Shown: positions 15,402 to 23,553, counted from the first letter of the stretch. The stretch: 23,952 bases of DNA from an uncultured Eubacteriales bacterium (GCA_900540635.1 UQGU01000036.1:1-23952); one strand, 5' to 3'. The notes: generated by a model not told the origin, from the sequence alone. Made by a program: numbers and translations.

Positions 15402-16880
15402 TTGGTCTTTTCCTCGGCAGTATTTTTGTTTGCTTTTTTACCGCTGACGATTTTCGGATATTTTCTGCTCCCCCGGAAGTGGCGCAATGCATACCTGATG
15501 CTTGCATCCCTGGTGTTCTATGCCTGGGGCGAGCCGAAGTTCGTGCTCGTGATGATCGCCTCCATTCTGATGAACTACCTGTTTGGACTTTTGGTCGTCA
15601 AAAAGGAGGACGAAGCCTGTCGGAAGCGGATCCTGGTGCTGACGGTCATCGCCAATCTGTCGCTGCTGTTCGTCTTTAAATATCTGAATTTCACCGTTGC
15701 GAACCTGAATGTGCTTTTTCACGGACGGATCCCCCAGACCCATATTGTCCTGCCCATCGGCATTTCCTTCTTCACCTTTCAGGCCATGTCCTATGTATTC
15801 GATGTCTCCATGGGGCGCGGAAAGGTCCAGAAAAACCCGCTGAATGTGGCGCTGTACATTGCACTGTTCCCGCAGCTGATCGCCGGGCCCATCGTCCGCT
15901 ACCAGACCGTTGCCGATGAAATACAGGATCGGAACGAGAATCTGGAGGACTTCGCAAGAGGAATCCGGAGATTCGTCATAGGTCTTGGCAAGAAGATGCT
16001 CCTGTCCAACAGCATTGCGCTGCTGGCGGACCAGACCTTTGACTGCGCCGCCCCCGGAAGCCTTTCCGTTGCGACGGCGTGGCTGGGTGCGCTGGCGTAT
16101 GCCTTCCAGATCTACTTCGATTTTGGCGGCTATTCCGATATGGCCATCGGGCTGGGCCTGATGTTTGGATTCCATTTTGACGAGAATTTCAATTACCCCT
16201 ATATCTCCAGAACCGTATCCGAGTTCTGGCAGCGCTGGCATATTTCCCTGAGCTCCTGGTTCCGGGATTACCTGTTTTATCCCGTCTCCCGGAAGGCGGT
16301 GCCCCTGGGCCAGAAGGCCAGAAAGCGCTGGGGAAAAACGGTGGGCCGCCTGGTGCCGTCGGTGATCGCCCTTTCCGTGGTGTGGCTCAGCACCGGCATC
16401 TGGCACGGTGCCAGCTGGACCTATATCCTGTGGGGCGTGTATTACGGCATTCTGTTAATCTGCGCCCTGATTTTTGCGCCCCTGTCCAAGAAGCTGGCAA
16501 AGGGTCTGCACATCCATACCCAGTCCGTTCCCTTTGCGGCCTTTCAGATCCTGCGCACCATGATCCTGGTGCTGCTGGGTTATGTGCTGTTCCGCTCCAC
16601 CTCCATGCACCGGGCGCTGGAGTATTTCGGAGCCATGTTTGGCCTGACGGGAAACGCTGCGGCAGACGGTGCTGCGGCGACTGCGCTGAAAAATCATGCC
16701 TCGGCACTGATCCTGTGCGCGTTGGCATCTACCCCCATAGCCTGCTGGGTTCAGAAGCATACGGGGAGGTTCGGCAACTCTGACGCCGTGAAAAACGCCG
16801 TTTGCGGGGTGATTTTCCTGGCAGCAGTGGCCTGCATCGTCAGCTCCTCTTATAATCCCTTTATCTATTTTGCGTTCTGA
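15402..16880 (+). CDS. MBOAT family O-acyltransferase (AlgI/DltB type), copy B
   Basis: A 492-residue polytopic membrane protein. It has the N-terminus VFSSAVFLFAFLPL, LPIGISFFTFQAMSYVFDV (117-135), the region FWQRWHISLSSWFRDY with His280, and the catalytic histidine His335 in STGIWHGASW. Length is typical. The start is a TTG at 15402 behind AAAGGAGGGG with 7-nt spacing; no ATG gives the family N-terminus. It lies directly after the ACP, so it is the best candidate to accept the ACP-bound acyl group at the cytoplasmic face and pass it outward to the SGNH or DHHW proteins encoded next. It is only partly similar to copy A and is not a recent duplicate. Confidence 0.92.
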   Translation: MVFSSAVFLFAFLPLTIFGYFLLPRKWRNAYLMLASLVFYAWGEPKFVLVMIASILMNYLFGLLVVKKEDEACRKRILVLTVIANLSLLFVFKYLNFTVANLNVLFHGRIPQTHIVLPIGISFFTFQAMSYVFDVSMGRGKVQKNPLNVALYIALFPQLIAGPIVRYQTVADEIQDRNENLEDFARGIRRFVIGLGKKMLLSNSIALLADQTFDCAAPGSLSVATAWLGALAYAFQIYFDFGGYSDMAIGLGLMFGFHFDENFNYPYISRTVSEFWQRWHISLSSWFRDYLFYPVSRKAVPLGQKARKRWGKTVGRLVPSVIALSVVWLSTGIWHGASWTYILWGVYYGILLICALIFAPLSKKLAKGLHIHTQSVPFAAFQILRTMILVLLGYVLFRSTSMHRALEYFGAMFGLTGNAAADGAAATALKNHASALILCALASTPIACWVQKHTGRFGNSDAVKNAVCGVIFLAAVACIVSSSYNPFIYFAF

Positions 16881-16934
16881 GCGCCCTGCGGAAAGCCTGG
16901 GCCTATGAGGAAAACGGAAAAGAAGGTGGAATTT

Positions 16935-18056
16935 GTGAAAAAGAAGGCAATTATGCTGCTCCTGGCAGTGGCGGTGATCGGATCGCTCTGCGCCTGTGGG
17001 GCCAGATCCGAAACGGCACCCCCTGCGGAAACTGCTGCGACCGTTGAACCGGCCACGGAAATGACTGTGGAGGCGGCCCCGGATGAGACCGCGGAGACGG
17101 AGCCCACCGTTATGGAGGGGGATCTGTTTTTAAAGGCCTCCTCGGTGACCTTTTCCCTGGTTGGAGAACAGGAGGACATCTATCTGGGGGTGATCCCCCG
17201 GGAGCTGGTGAGCTGGGAAAGCGACGACCCGTCCGTCGTTTCCGTTGAGAATGGCGTTCTGACTGCCACCGGTGTCGGTACCACGATCGTCCGCGCATCC
17301 TATGCAGACCGCAGCGTCTCCTGCACGGTCGACTGCCTGGCAGAGACAGAGGAAGCTTTGCTGCAATTGGATACGGACATCCTCTGCGCGCCGAAGCGTT
17401 TGCCGCCGGAGGTAGATCTGGAAGAGCCCTGCACCTATTTTGACAACAGTGCTATTGTTGGCGATTCCATTACGTTTATCATGTTCCAGTGGGAGAGCAA
17501 ATCGAACTACCTGGGGGACATGCTGTTCCTGGCCCGGGGCGGCACCAGCCTCAACGGAATCGTCCACCGGTTCAGCAACATCTATTACAAAGGCACAGAG
17601 GCCAACCTGGAGGATGCCATTCAGCAATCCGGTGTGGAGCGGGTCTACTTCCTGCTGGGCTCCAATGACATCGGAGACCCCAGTCAGCGGCTTCTGTACT
17701 TCGAAAACTGGGACATTATGCTGGAGCGGATCCGGGAGAAGAGCCCCGATGTGGAAATAATCATGATCTCCAATCTGCCCCAATACGACGATCTGGACAG
17801 ACCGGAGCGGACGCAGCCACATATCCGGACCTACAATGAGCTGATGGTGGAATACAATGCCCAGCTACGGCAATACGCCGAAGAGCATGGCTGCGGTTAT
17901 CTGGATCTCAGCTATTACATCCAGGACCATTTCGGAAGAATGGCAAAGATATACCACCAGGACAACTACCATCTGAATGAGGCCGGCTGCCTGAGCTGGA
18001 TGAAGGTACTGCGCTATTACGCAAAATACGAACTTGAGGGAGGCACTCTGTCATGA
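16935..18056 (+). CDS. SGNH-fold lipoprotein with bacterial Ig-like domain, copy 2
   Basis: A 373-residue predicted lipoprotein, clearly a paralogue of the protein at 12226. It has a signal peptide with lipobox LCAC (Cys21), an acidic Thr/Glu linker (23-61), a BIG2-like Ig domain (about 63-134) and an SGNH domain with all four blocks intact: VGDSIT (Ser178), Gly202 or 203, LLGSND (Asn244) and DNYH (Asp343, His346). The start is taken as the GTG at 16935 because AAGGTGG lies 5 nt before it and it gives a normal signal peptide; an ATG ten codons upstream has no ribosome site. The stop overlaps the next ATG (ATGA). As the catalytically complete copy it is the likely hydrolase or transferase of the pair. 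Confidence 0.8.
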   Translation: MKKKAIMLLLAVAVIGSLCACGARSETAPPAETAATVEPATEMTVEAAPDETAETEPTVMEGDLFLKASSVTFSLVGEQEDIYLGVIPRELVSWESDDPSVVSVENGVLTATGVGTTIVRASYADRSVSCTVDCLAETEEALLQLDTDILCAPKRLPPEVDLEEPCTYFDNSAIVGDSITFIMFQWESKSNYLGDMLFLARGGTSLNGIVHRFSNIYYKGTEANLEDAIQQSGVERVYFLLGSNDIGDPSQRLLYFENWDIMLERIREKSPDVEIIMISNLPQYDDLDRPERTQPHIRTYNELMVEYNAQLRQYAEEHGCGYLDLSYYIQDHFGRMAKIYHQDNYHLNEAGCLSWMKVLRYYAKYELEGGTLS

Positions 18057-18508
18057 AAAAAATAATTGCCCTGCTATTGGTTTTTGTAATGCTGCTTACG
18101 GTTTCCGCCTGCGGAAGCACGAAAAAAAGTCTGGATATCGATGCGCTTTACGGCAGCCTGGAGCAGTATCTGCCGGAGATGTTTGAGCCGGACGAGGACA
18201 CCCTTCTGAACTTCCTGGGTGTTCAGACTGCGGACTGCACCAAGTATAAGATCGCCATCTGCGCAGAGGGACTGCGGGTGGACGAGGTCTGGCTGATCGA
18301 GGCAAAGGACCAGGCCGCCCTGGAGCGGCTGCAGACTCTGGCCAACAACCGGATCCAGTCCAAGCTGGACGAAACGGTGTCCTATGTGCCCGACCAGTAT
18401 CCCATTGTCCAGCAGGCACAGGTTTTGACTGACGGGTTGTATCTGGCGCTGTTCATCTCTCCTGAGGTTGAAAGCATGGCCGCCGCCTTTGAGGCTGCCC
18501 TTCAGTGA
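18053..18508 (+). CDS. DUF4358 family lipoprotein
   Basis: A 151-residue predicted lipoprotein with signal peptide and lipobox VSAC (Cys20). The mature part resembles DUF4358 (about 28-150; EVWLIEAKDQAALERLQTLA is typical), an uncharacterised extracytoplasmic domain common in Clostridia next to DHHW and MBOAT genes. No catalytic residues stand out. The start overlaps the preceding stop by 4 bp, so the two are translationally coupled. A supporting role for the surface acyltransferases, such as a scaffold or chaperone, is inferred from context only. Confidence 0.8.
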   Translation: MKKIIALLLVFVMLLTVSACGSTKKSLDIDALYGSLEQYLPEMFEPDEDTLLNFLGVQTADCTKYKIAICAEGLRVDEVWLIEAKDQAALERLQTLANNRIQSKLDETVSYVPDQYPIVQQAQVLTDGLYLALFISPEVESMAAAFEAALQ

Positions 18509-18548
18509 GCGGACCTGCGGGCAAGCGCAAGCGGAGGAGTGACTGCAA

Positions 18549-19622
18549 ATGAAAAAACACAATATGGCAGCTGCGATCCTGTTTTGCGGCTTCCTGGCCG
18601 TCATGGCTTTGAGCTATCTGCTTCCCCAAAAGACCTTCTCCGATTCGGAGCGCCGGTACCTGGCGCAGATGCCGAAGTTCCAGTGGAAAACCGTTTCCAC
18701 CGGAAAATGGGGAGGCGAGGTGGAGACGTACCTGACGGATCATGTCCTGGGCAGGGATCTGCTGGTGGGCATCAATGCCTACATGGAGTATTTTGCAGGC
18801 CGCCAGCAGCTGAAGGATATCTGGGTCGTGGATGAAAAGCTGGTGGAGGCCCCTGTCGCCGTGGACGAGGCGGCCATTGCCCGGAACATGAATGCCATCA
18901 ACGCCTTTGCCGAAAGCGTCGGCCAGCCCATAGACCTGATGGTCGTGCCCTCCGCAGGCTGGGCCTCCGGGGAAGCGGACTATACGGATGCGGATGCCCT
19001 GGCGCGCATCGCCCAAAAGGCAGACTCGGGTGTCCGGATGCTCCCCGTGCAGCAGATCTTCGAAGGAAGACCGGAGCTGTACTACAACACAGATCACCAT
19101 TGGACGAGCCGGGGGGCCTACGATGCCTACGCATGCTATATGAACGCACTGGGCAGAGATCTCCGGACAAGCTACAGTGTGACAACCGTGGATGGATTCC
19201 GGGGCTCTACCTATGCCCGCAGTGCTCTGTGGCTGACCCCGGCGGAATCTATGGAGCTCTGGCAGGGAAGCGAAGGGCTTACCGTCACCAACGGCGAGAC
19301 GGAAGGCACCCACACCGGCATTTTTTATGAAGAGCGCCTGACCTCTGCCGATATGTATACCGTTTTCCTGGACGGAAACCACTCCCTTGTCCGGGTCAAA
19401 AATCCCGGAAAGGAAGGAAAGCTTCTGGTCATCCGGGATTCCTACGGAAACTGCCTGGGCGGCTTCCTGGCGGAAAGCTATGGGGAGGTCGTGCTGGTCG
19501 ATCTGCGCTATTACCGCCGCCCGGTATCGGAGCTGGTGCGCGAGGAGCAGTTTGACAATATCCTCGTTTGCTACAACTGTCTGAATTTTCTGACGGATAC
19601 GAATTTGCCAACACTGAAATAA
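18549..19622 (+). CDS. DHHW family protein, AlgX/AlgJ-like SGNH acyltransferase candidate
   Basis: A 357-residue protein with an N-terminal membrane anchor (about 7-25) and an extracytoplasmic domain. It has the family opening FSDSERRYL, the signature YYNTDHHWTSRGAY (Asp182, His183, His184, Trp185) and the serine block LLVIRDSYGNC with Ser298. This arrangement matches AlgJ/AlgX-type acetyltransferases, where a Ser-Asp-His set moves acyl groups onto exopolysaccharide, though DHHW proteins themselves are uncharacterised to my knowledge. GGAGGAG lies 9 nt before the ATG. Placed after the MBOAT, it is a strong candidate for the final transfer step. Confidence 0.85.
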   Translation: MKKHNMAAAILFCGFLAVMALSYLLPQKTFSDSERRYLAQMPKFQWKTVSTGKWGGEVETYLTDHVLGRDLLVGINAYMEYFAGRQQLKDIWVVDEKLVEAPVAVDEAAIARNMNAINAFAESVGQPIDLMVVPSAGWASGEADYTDADALARIAQKADSGVRMLPVQQIFEGRPELYYNTDHHWTSRGAYDAYACYMNALGRDLRTSYSVTTVDGFRGSTYARSALWLTPAESMELWQGSEGLTVTNGETEGTHTGIFYEERLTSADMYTVFLDGNHSLVRVKNPGKEGKLLVIRDSYGNCLGGFLAESYGEVVLVDLRYYRRPVSELVREEQFDNILVCYNCLNFLTDTNLPTLK

Positions 19623-19652
19623 CGGAGGCCCCAGTCACTGGGAATGCAAAGC

Positions 19653-20144
19653 ATGGAAATCAAAAAAGCAGCCCTGGAGGATATCCCCGAGATCGTGAAG
19701 GTATATGACATTGCCCGGATGTTTATGCGGGCCAATGGGAACCTGAGCCAGTGGGGCGGAGGGTATCCGGGGAAGGCACTCCTCCGGGGCGACATTCAGG
19801 CAGGGAACCTGTTTATTCTGTGTGCCGATGGCGTGATGGAAGGTGTCTTTGCCTTCATCCCCGGGGAGGACCCGACTTATCGGTATATTGAAGACGGCAG
19901 CTGGCACCGGAACCGTCCCTATGGCACCATTCACCGCCTGGCTTCCCGGGGCACAGCCCGTGGCGTTGCCAAGGCCTGCTTTGACTTCTGCCGGGAAAAG
20001 ATCCCCTATCTGCGCATTGATACCCATGCGGATAATCACCCCATGCAAAACGCCGTCCTGCGCTACGGCTTCCGGAAATGCGGCACCATCTATCTGGCGG
20101 ACGGGTCACCCAGGATCGCCTTTGACTATATGCAGGGCAAGTAA
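19653..20144 (+). CDS. GNAT family N-acetyltransferase
   Basis: A 163-residue cytoplasmic GNAT-fold enzyme. The acetyl-CoA binding region is HRLASRGTARGVAKACFDF (94-112), followed by the conserved beta-strand and helix LRIDTHADNHPMQNAVLRYGFRKCGTI (120-146). The ATG at 19653 is preferred over one three codons earlier because GGGA lies about 9 nt before it and the usual MEIKKA opening follows. It starts about 30 nt after the DHHW gene on the same strand and may be cotranscribed, but this subfamily acts on small molecules or proteins and its link to surface acylation is unproven. It is the last GC-rich gene before the composition change. Confidence 0.85.
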   Translation: MEIKKAALEDIPEIVKVYDIARMFMRANGNLSQWGGGYPGKALLRGDIQAGNLFILCADGVMEGVFAFIPGEDPTYRYIEDGSWHRNRPYGTIHRLASRGTARGVAKACFDFCREKIPYLRIDTHADNHPMQNAVLRYGFRKCGTIYLADGSPRIAFDYMQGK

Positions 20145-20227
20145 GCGAAGAGAATGCCTGTCGAATCAGAGAATATTTTAGTTACGACTGCCAGAGTACA
20201 CTGCTTTCTAAATTTTATCAGTTATGA

Positions 20228-20388
20228 CTGTGCTATGGCAATCTGAATAATTATCTGTACTGCCAAGAGCATGGAATGGAAAAATACATGAAGTTCCCCA
20301 TGTACGAAAAGGAAATCAAGGACAAGAAGTACCGTGACGATCCATATGGTAGGCAAAATGTAGGGAGGTTTGACGCTTACTTCTGAAC
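20228..20388 (+). pseudogene. Transposase remnant, IS1182-like
   Basis: A 53-codon open fragment with no start codon reads LCYGNLNNYLYCQEHGMEKY and continues with MKFPMYEKEIKDKKYRDDP, a segment I recognise from IS1182-type (DDE) transposases, before it runs into a stop. It is closed by a stop just upstream and lacks the rest of the protein. A second fragment in another frame (about 20380-20439, ending in MVAFEP and a stop) may be the tail of a different broken gene. The rest of the 20145-20510 gap holds no gene. The remnant marks the border between GC-rich and AT-richer DNA. Confidence 0.6.
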
Positions 20389-20445
20389 TGTGAAAACGAG
20401 AAACTGCCAAAGGAAACAATGGTGGCATTTGAACCATAAAAAGAA

Positions 20446-20494
20446 AAACCGCTGCAACATCCATCCCACTTTGGAATGCGTATTGCAGCGGTTT
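20446..20494 (-). terminator. Terminator of the blaI-M56 operon
   Basis: A perfect 12-bp stem (AAACCGCTGCAA at 20446-20457 with 20483-20494) encloses a 25-base loop and on the minus strand is followed by TTCTTTTTATGG. It lies 17 nt after the stop of the M56 gene. On the plus strand it is followed by the weaker ATTTG, so it might also stop transcripts leaving the acylation operon. Confidence 0.85.
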
Positions 20495-20510
20495 ATTTGC
20501 TGGAAGCAAA

Positions 20511-23057
20511 TTATTCGATATTTGTGATTTCCCAATCATCCTGTACCAGATGGGTAAAGCCTTTGTTTTCTTCTTCGTCAGGAACAGATGCAGTCCAGAT
20601 GATTTCTCCGTTTTCACCCAGAGCAGTTATTGTTAATCCTCGCAGATCAGTGTAGCCATCGAGGTTTTCGAGCCAGATGCGTTCGCCTTTCTTGAACAGG
20701 GAACCATCAGCGTTTTCACATCCACCACTTGCGTTAGGCATTGTAAGCTCGATGCTCTTAACACCTTCTGCACCGATGGTCAGATAAAACTTAGAAAGTT
20801 CATCCTCTATGGACGGAAACTGGATTTCCTGTCGTGCTTCTTCGGTAGCGAAGATCCACCACTTGCCATTCATAAAGAGTTCAATGGTTCCCTCGGTTGC
20901 CCCGTATTGATAACCATAACCTGTACCAAAATTGGACTGATCGTCAACGGTGGGCTGTTTATTTCTATCAACCTGGGATGTGATTTCTCCATCCATAACA
21001 CCACAGCTTGCTTCTATTTTGCTTTCATGGCCAGTATCAAGATACAGTGTCCCGTTCACCATAACCATAGGGATTAAGTCCCATGTTTCGGCTTCCTTTA
21101 TAATCTTGATGCCATAAACATCCGCAATTCGTGCAGGATAAGTTTCAAGGATTTCACCGGAGTATTCAATTTCAATCACATCTCCGATTTCAGGTTCCGG
21201 TGATGGATGCGCATTTCTGACAGGTACTTCAATTCGGTCTGCACTATTCAGTTCCCAGCTACCTTCAACGGGCTTCACAAGATAATGGCTACCATGAATT
21301 TCCAAAATTTCAGCTTGGAACACCTGATGGGCTTCGTTGGAAAAACCTTCTATCTGAATAGTATTATTCTTGAAAACCAATCGACCAGTTTCTACCAGTT
21401 CATCAGTATTATATTTCTTTTTATCTACATAGAGGTATCCGTCAGCTTCATTAAATCTGAGGGTAAAATCGAAATATCCTCGGTCAGACAGCTCATAGCT
21501 TACTCCGTTTGCATAGTCATAGATAATGACGCGGTTGTCAATCATGCCTGAGCCCCAACTGATTGAAGAACACAACTCAGGCAAACCGTCGCCGGTGAGG
21601 TCGCAGAAATAGGCATTCCAGATGGGCATCCCCGTATAAAGTGAAGTGCTTTTACTACCCTTAACAGCCAGCATCTCTCCGTAAGTCCAACGGAAGGTCA
21701 CATCTGGAAACTCGGTGAGGCTGATTTCAAGACTACCGTCCCATTTCATTTCATCAGGGGTTTCAAGGTAATCAAACCACTCTATTACGGAATTTATCTC
21801 ATCCACAATACGCACTTCTACATTTTCTACTTCAATATAAACAATAATGTCCTCATTGGTGGGGTTCTGCATATTCACACCAATCTTAAACCACGTATCT
21901 TTTTCTGCATCAAATTCCACAGGCATACCATGCGTAAGATAAGTGGCTGTGTATCCGGTTTCTGCTGTCTTATTAACGGGGAACAAAAGAACTTCTGTAT
22001 CACCCAATCCATCACCAGACCATATTTTGATTGAATTTCTGACTGTGCTGACTTCCTCATCCGTATATACAAATTCCTCTTGACTTCCTGCGGGAACAAC
22101 AATTCGCAATGTATAGCGGTCTTGCTTAGGATTCGTTAGGAAGCAGACCGCAACGATCACACAGGCAATCACTGCCAGAATAATAATCCAGAACGCAGGT
22201 TTCTTATAATTCATCACAGACTTCACACGCTCCTTTACGCCGACCTCGCCAAAGGCAAGAGGACAAGCGGCGATCATACGGCGGTTTACGCTGCAGGCCA
22301 CAAGTGCTTGCGTATAATCGGCTCTCTGCTCGTTGCCAAGTTCCTTGATGACTTTTTCATCACAGGCAAGCTCAATGTCACGGCACAACAGAACATAAGC
22401 CAGCCACATCAGAGGATTGAACCAATGGATCGTCAGCAGGAGAAATCCCAGGGGTTTCCACCAATGGTCTTTACGCCGGATGTGCGCCTGTTCATGGGCA
22501 ACAACGTGTTCCATATCCTGTTCGTTCATGCTGAACGGAAGATAGATTCTCGGATTGATAATACCAAGCACAAACGGAGAGCTTACATTCTCGCTCTGGA
22601 AAATGGTGTCCTTGTAGCGAACGGCAGTATCAATTTCTCGATGCAGACGCCAATAGCTGATAACGGTATAGGTGGCTAAAAGCAGAATACCAATAATCCA
22701 AACAATGGTAAGAATAGTCATCACGTTATTACCATTGTTTGTGGGAACAGTAACACCTTCAAAATACCGATCTCCAAGATAATCATTTACCCGGTTATCA
22801 ATGGGAGTAATGCCGGTCTGAACATCGAAGCTCGGCCCGGAGATTATTTTTTCAGGAAATGTTTCTGCACTTGGAATCAGGCTCAGTGCACTCTCAAAAG
22901 AAAACGGGCAGATCAGTCTGACAGCCACGATGCCCCAAAGCAGAACATTGACCCACTTGGGAGCTTTCTTCAAAACAAGTCTGAGTATCAGCACAGCCGC
23001 GACAAGCCAGCTTGCCGATATACTCATGTTAACGATTTTTAAAAACAGGTCGCTCAT
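20511..23057 (-). CDS. M56 (BlaR1-like) membrane metallopeptidase sensor with non-penicillin-binding sensor region
   Basis: An 848-residue membrane protein. The N-terminal half (1-310) is an M56 antirepressor peptidase: membrane segments at about 13-30, 36-50, 115-135 and 287-306, the zinc motif HEQAH (His188, Glu189, His192) and ELACDEKV (Glu229). In BlaR1/MecR1 this domain cleaves the BlaI repressor after a signal. The 540-residue extracytoplasmic part has no SxxK/SxN/KTG penicillin-binding pattern. It contains a calcium-loop-like DLTGDGLPEL (486-495), a DUF3221-like OB fold (about 578-655) and a MVMVNGTLYLDTGH segment (664-680). The signal is therefore not a beta-lactam bound as in BlaR1. 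The start overlaps the blaI stop by one base (TAATG) with GGAGG upstream. Confidence 0.85.
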   Translation of the reverse strand: MSDLFLKIVNMSISASWLVAAVLILRLVLKKAPKWVNVLLWGIVAVRLICPFSFESALSLIPSAETFPEKIISGPSFDVQTGITPIDNRVNDYLGDRYFEGVTVPTNNGNNVMTILTIVWIIGILLLATYTVISYWRLHREIDTAVRYKDTIFQSENVSSPFVLGIINPRIYLPFSMNEQDMEHVVAHEQAHIRRKDHWWKPLGFLLLTIHWFNPLMWLAYVLLCRDIELACDEKVIKELGNEQRADYTQALVACSVNRRMIAACPLAFGEVGVKERVKSVMNYKKPAFWIIILAVIACVIVAVCFLTNPKQDRYTLRIVVPAGSQEEFVYTDEEVSTVRNSIKIWSGDGLGDTEVLLFPVNKTAETGYTATYLTHGMPVEFDAEKDTWFKIGVNMQNPTNEDIIVYIEVENVEVRIVDEINSVIEWFDYLETPDEMKWDGSLEISLTEFPDVTFRWTYGEMLAVKGSKSTSLYTGMPIWNAYFCDLTGDGLPELCSSISWGSGMIDNRVIIYDYANGVSYELSDRGYFDFTLRFNEADGYLYVDKKKYNTDELVETGRLVFKNNTIQIEGFSNEAHQVFQAEILEIHGSHYLVKPVEGSWELNSADRIEVPVRNAHPSPEPEIGDVIEIEYSGEILETYPARIADVYGIKIIKEAETWDLIPMVMVNGTLYLDTGHESKIEASCGVMDGEITSQVDRNKQPTVDDQSNFGTGYGYQYGATEGTIELFMNGKWWIFATEEARQEIQFPSIEDELSKFYLTIGAEGVKSIELTMPNASGGCENADGSLFKKGERIWLENLDGYTDLRGLTITALGENGEIIWTASVPDEEENKGFTHLVQDDWEITNIE

Positions 23058-23425
23058 TATTTGCCTCCTCTCCGGATGCAGTCGATCATACGCTGCACCT
23101 CGTCAAGCTCATCTTCGGACATATCCTGATGTTTCGTAAACGCAGCGATAAAAGCAGGCAGAGAACCCTCGAATTTCTTCTCAAGCAGTTCGTCGATCTC
23201 GCACGCCTGGGCTTCCTCTTTGGAAACGAGAGAAGAAACAGTGCCATTATCATTCTTCAACACACCACGCTCTCCAAGACGCTTGATAACGGTATAAGTC
23301 GTAGTCCTTTTCCATCCGAGCTGATCCTGGCACAGCTTTACAAGCTGGGCAGCAGTAACCGGCTCATGCTCCCACATAATCAAGCAAAAACGATATTCAC
23401 TTTCATGGATCTTCGGAATTTCCAT
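23057..23425 (-). CDS. blaI-like: BlaI/MecI family transcriptional repressor
   Basis: A 122-residue dimeric repressor with a winged helix-turn-helix (about 8-72; recognition helix region WKRTTTYTVIKRLGERG, 38-54) and a C-terminal dimerisation helix region (75-115). In this family the membrane M56 partner cleaves the repressor and lifts repression of its own operon and targets. The ATG at 23425 is taken as the start: GGGGGGAC lies about 8 nt before it and the family opening IHESEYRFCLIMW follows; a 14-codon upstream extension overlaps the operators and is unlikely. It is coupled to the M56 gene through TAATG. No beta-lactamase gene is in the window. Confidence 0.92.
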   Translation of the reverse strand: MEIPKIHESEYRFCLIMWEHEPVTAAQLVKLCQDQLGWKRTTTYTVIKRLGERGVLKNDNGTVSSLVSKEEAQACEIDELLEKKFEGSLPAFIAAFTKHQDMSEDELDEVQRMIDCIRRGGK

Positions 23426-23446
23426 ATTCACAGTCCCCCCTTTTTT

Positions 23447-23462
23447 GTCTACACTATTAGAC
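23447..23462 (-). promoter_or_regulatory. BlaI-type operator 1 (GTCTA-N6-TAGAC)
   Basis: A perfect dyad of 5-bp arms and a 6-base spacer, 22 bp upstream of the repressor start codon. It is repeated 26 bp further upstream, indicating autoregulation by the adjacent repressor. Confidence 0.7.
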
Positions 23463-23471
23463 TCCATACAC

Positions 23472-23500
23472 AGTCTACCACATTAGACAATCAAAATCAA
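23472..23500 (-). promoter_or_regulatory. Promoter of the blaI-M56 operon
   Basis: On the minus strand, a -35 TTGATT (23495-23500), a 17-base spacer and a -10 TAGACT (23472-23477). The -10 box is only a 4-of-6 match, but no better one is near and its overlap with an operator supports it. Confidence 0.5.
23473..23488 (-). promoter_or_regulatory. BlaI-type operator 2 (GTCTA-N6-TAGAC)
   Basis: The second perfect copy of the dyad, with the same arms and spacing. It overlaps the -10 box and spacer of the predicted promoter, so a bound repressor would block RNA polymerase. Confidence 0.7.
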
Positions 23501-23527
23501 TAGAGTTTACAGAAAAGATACAAAAAA

Positions 23528-23553
23528 TGCCCGCAGAATTTCTCCCACGGGCA
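23528..23553 (-). terminator. Terminator downstream of the small minus-strand ORF
   Basis: A 6-bp stem TGCCCG/CGGGCA with a 14-base loop, followed on the minus strand by TTTTTTGTATC. It insulates the blaI promoter from leftward transcription entering from the right edge and follows the small ORF by about 40 nt. Confidence 0.65.

Noticed and set aside
20511..23057. Annotating the M56 protein as a beta-lactam sensor BlaR1
   Set aside because: The extracytoplasmic half lacks the SxxK, SxN and KTG motifs of a penicillin-binding domain and has other domains instead.
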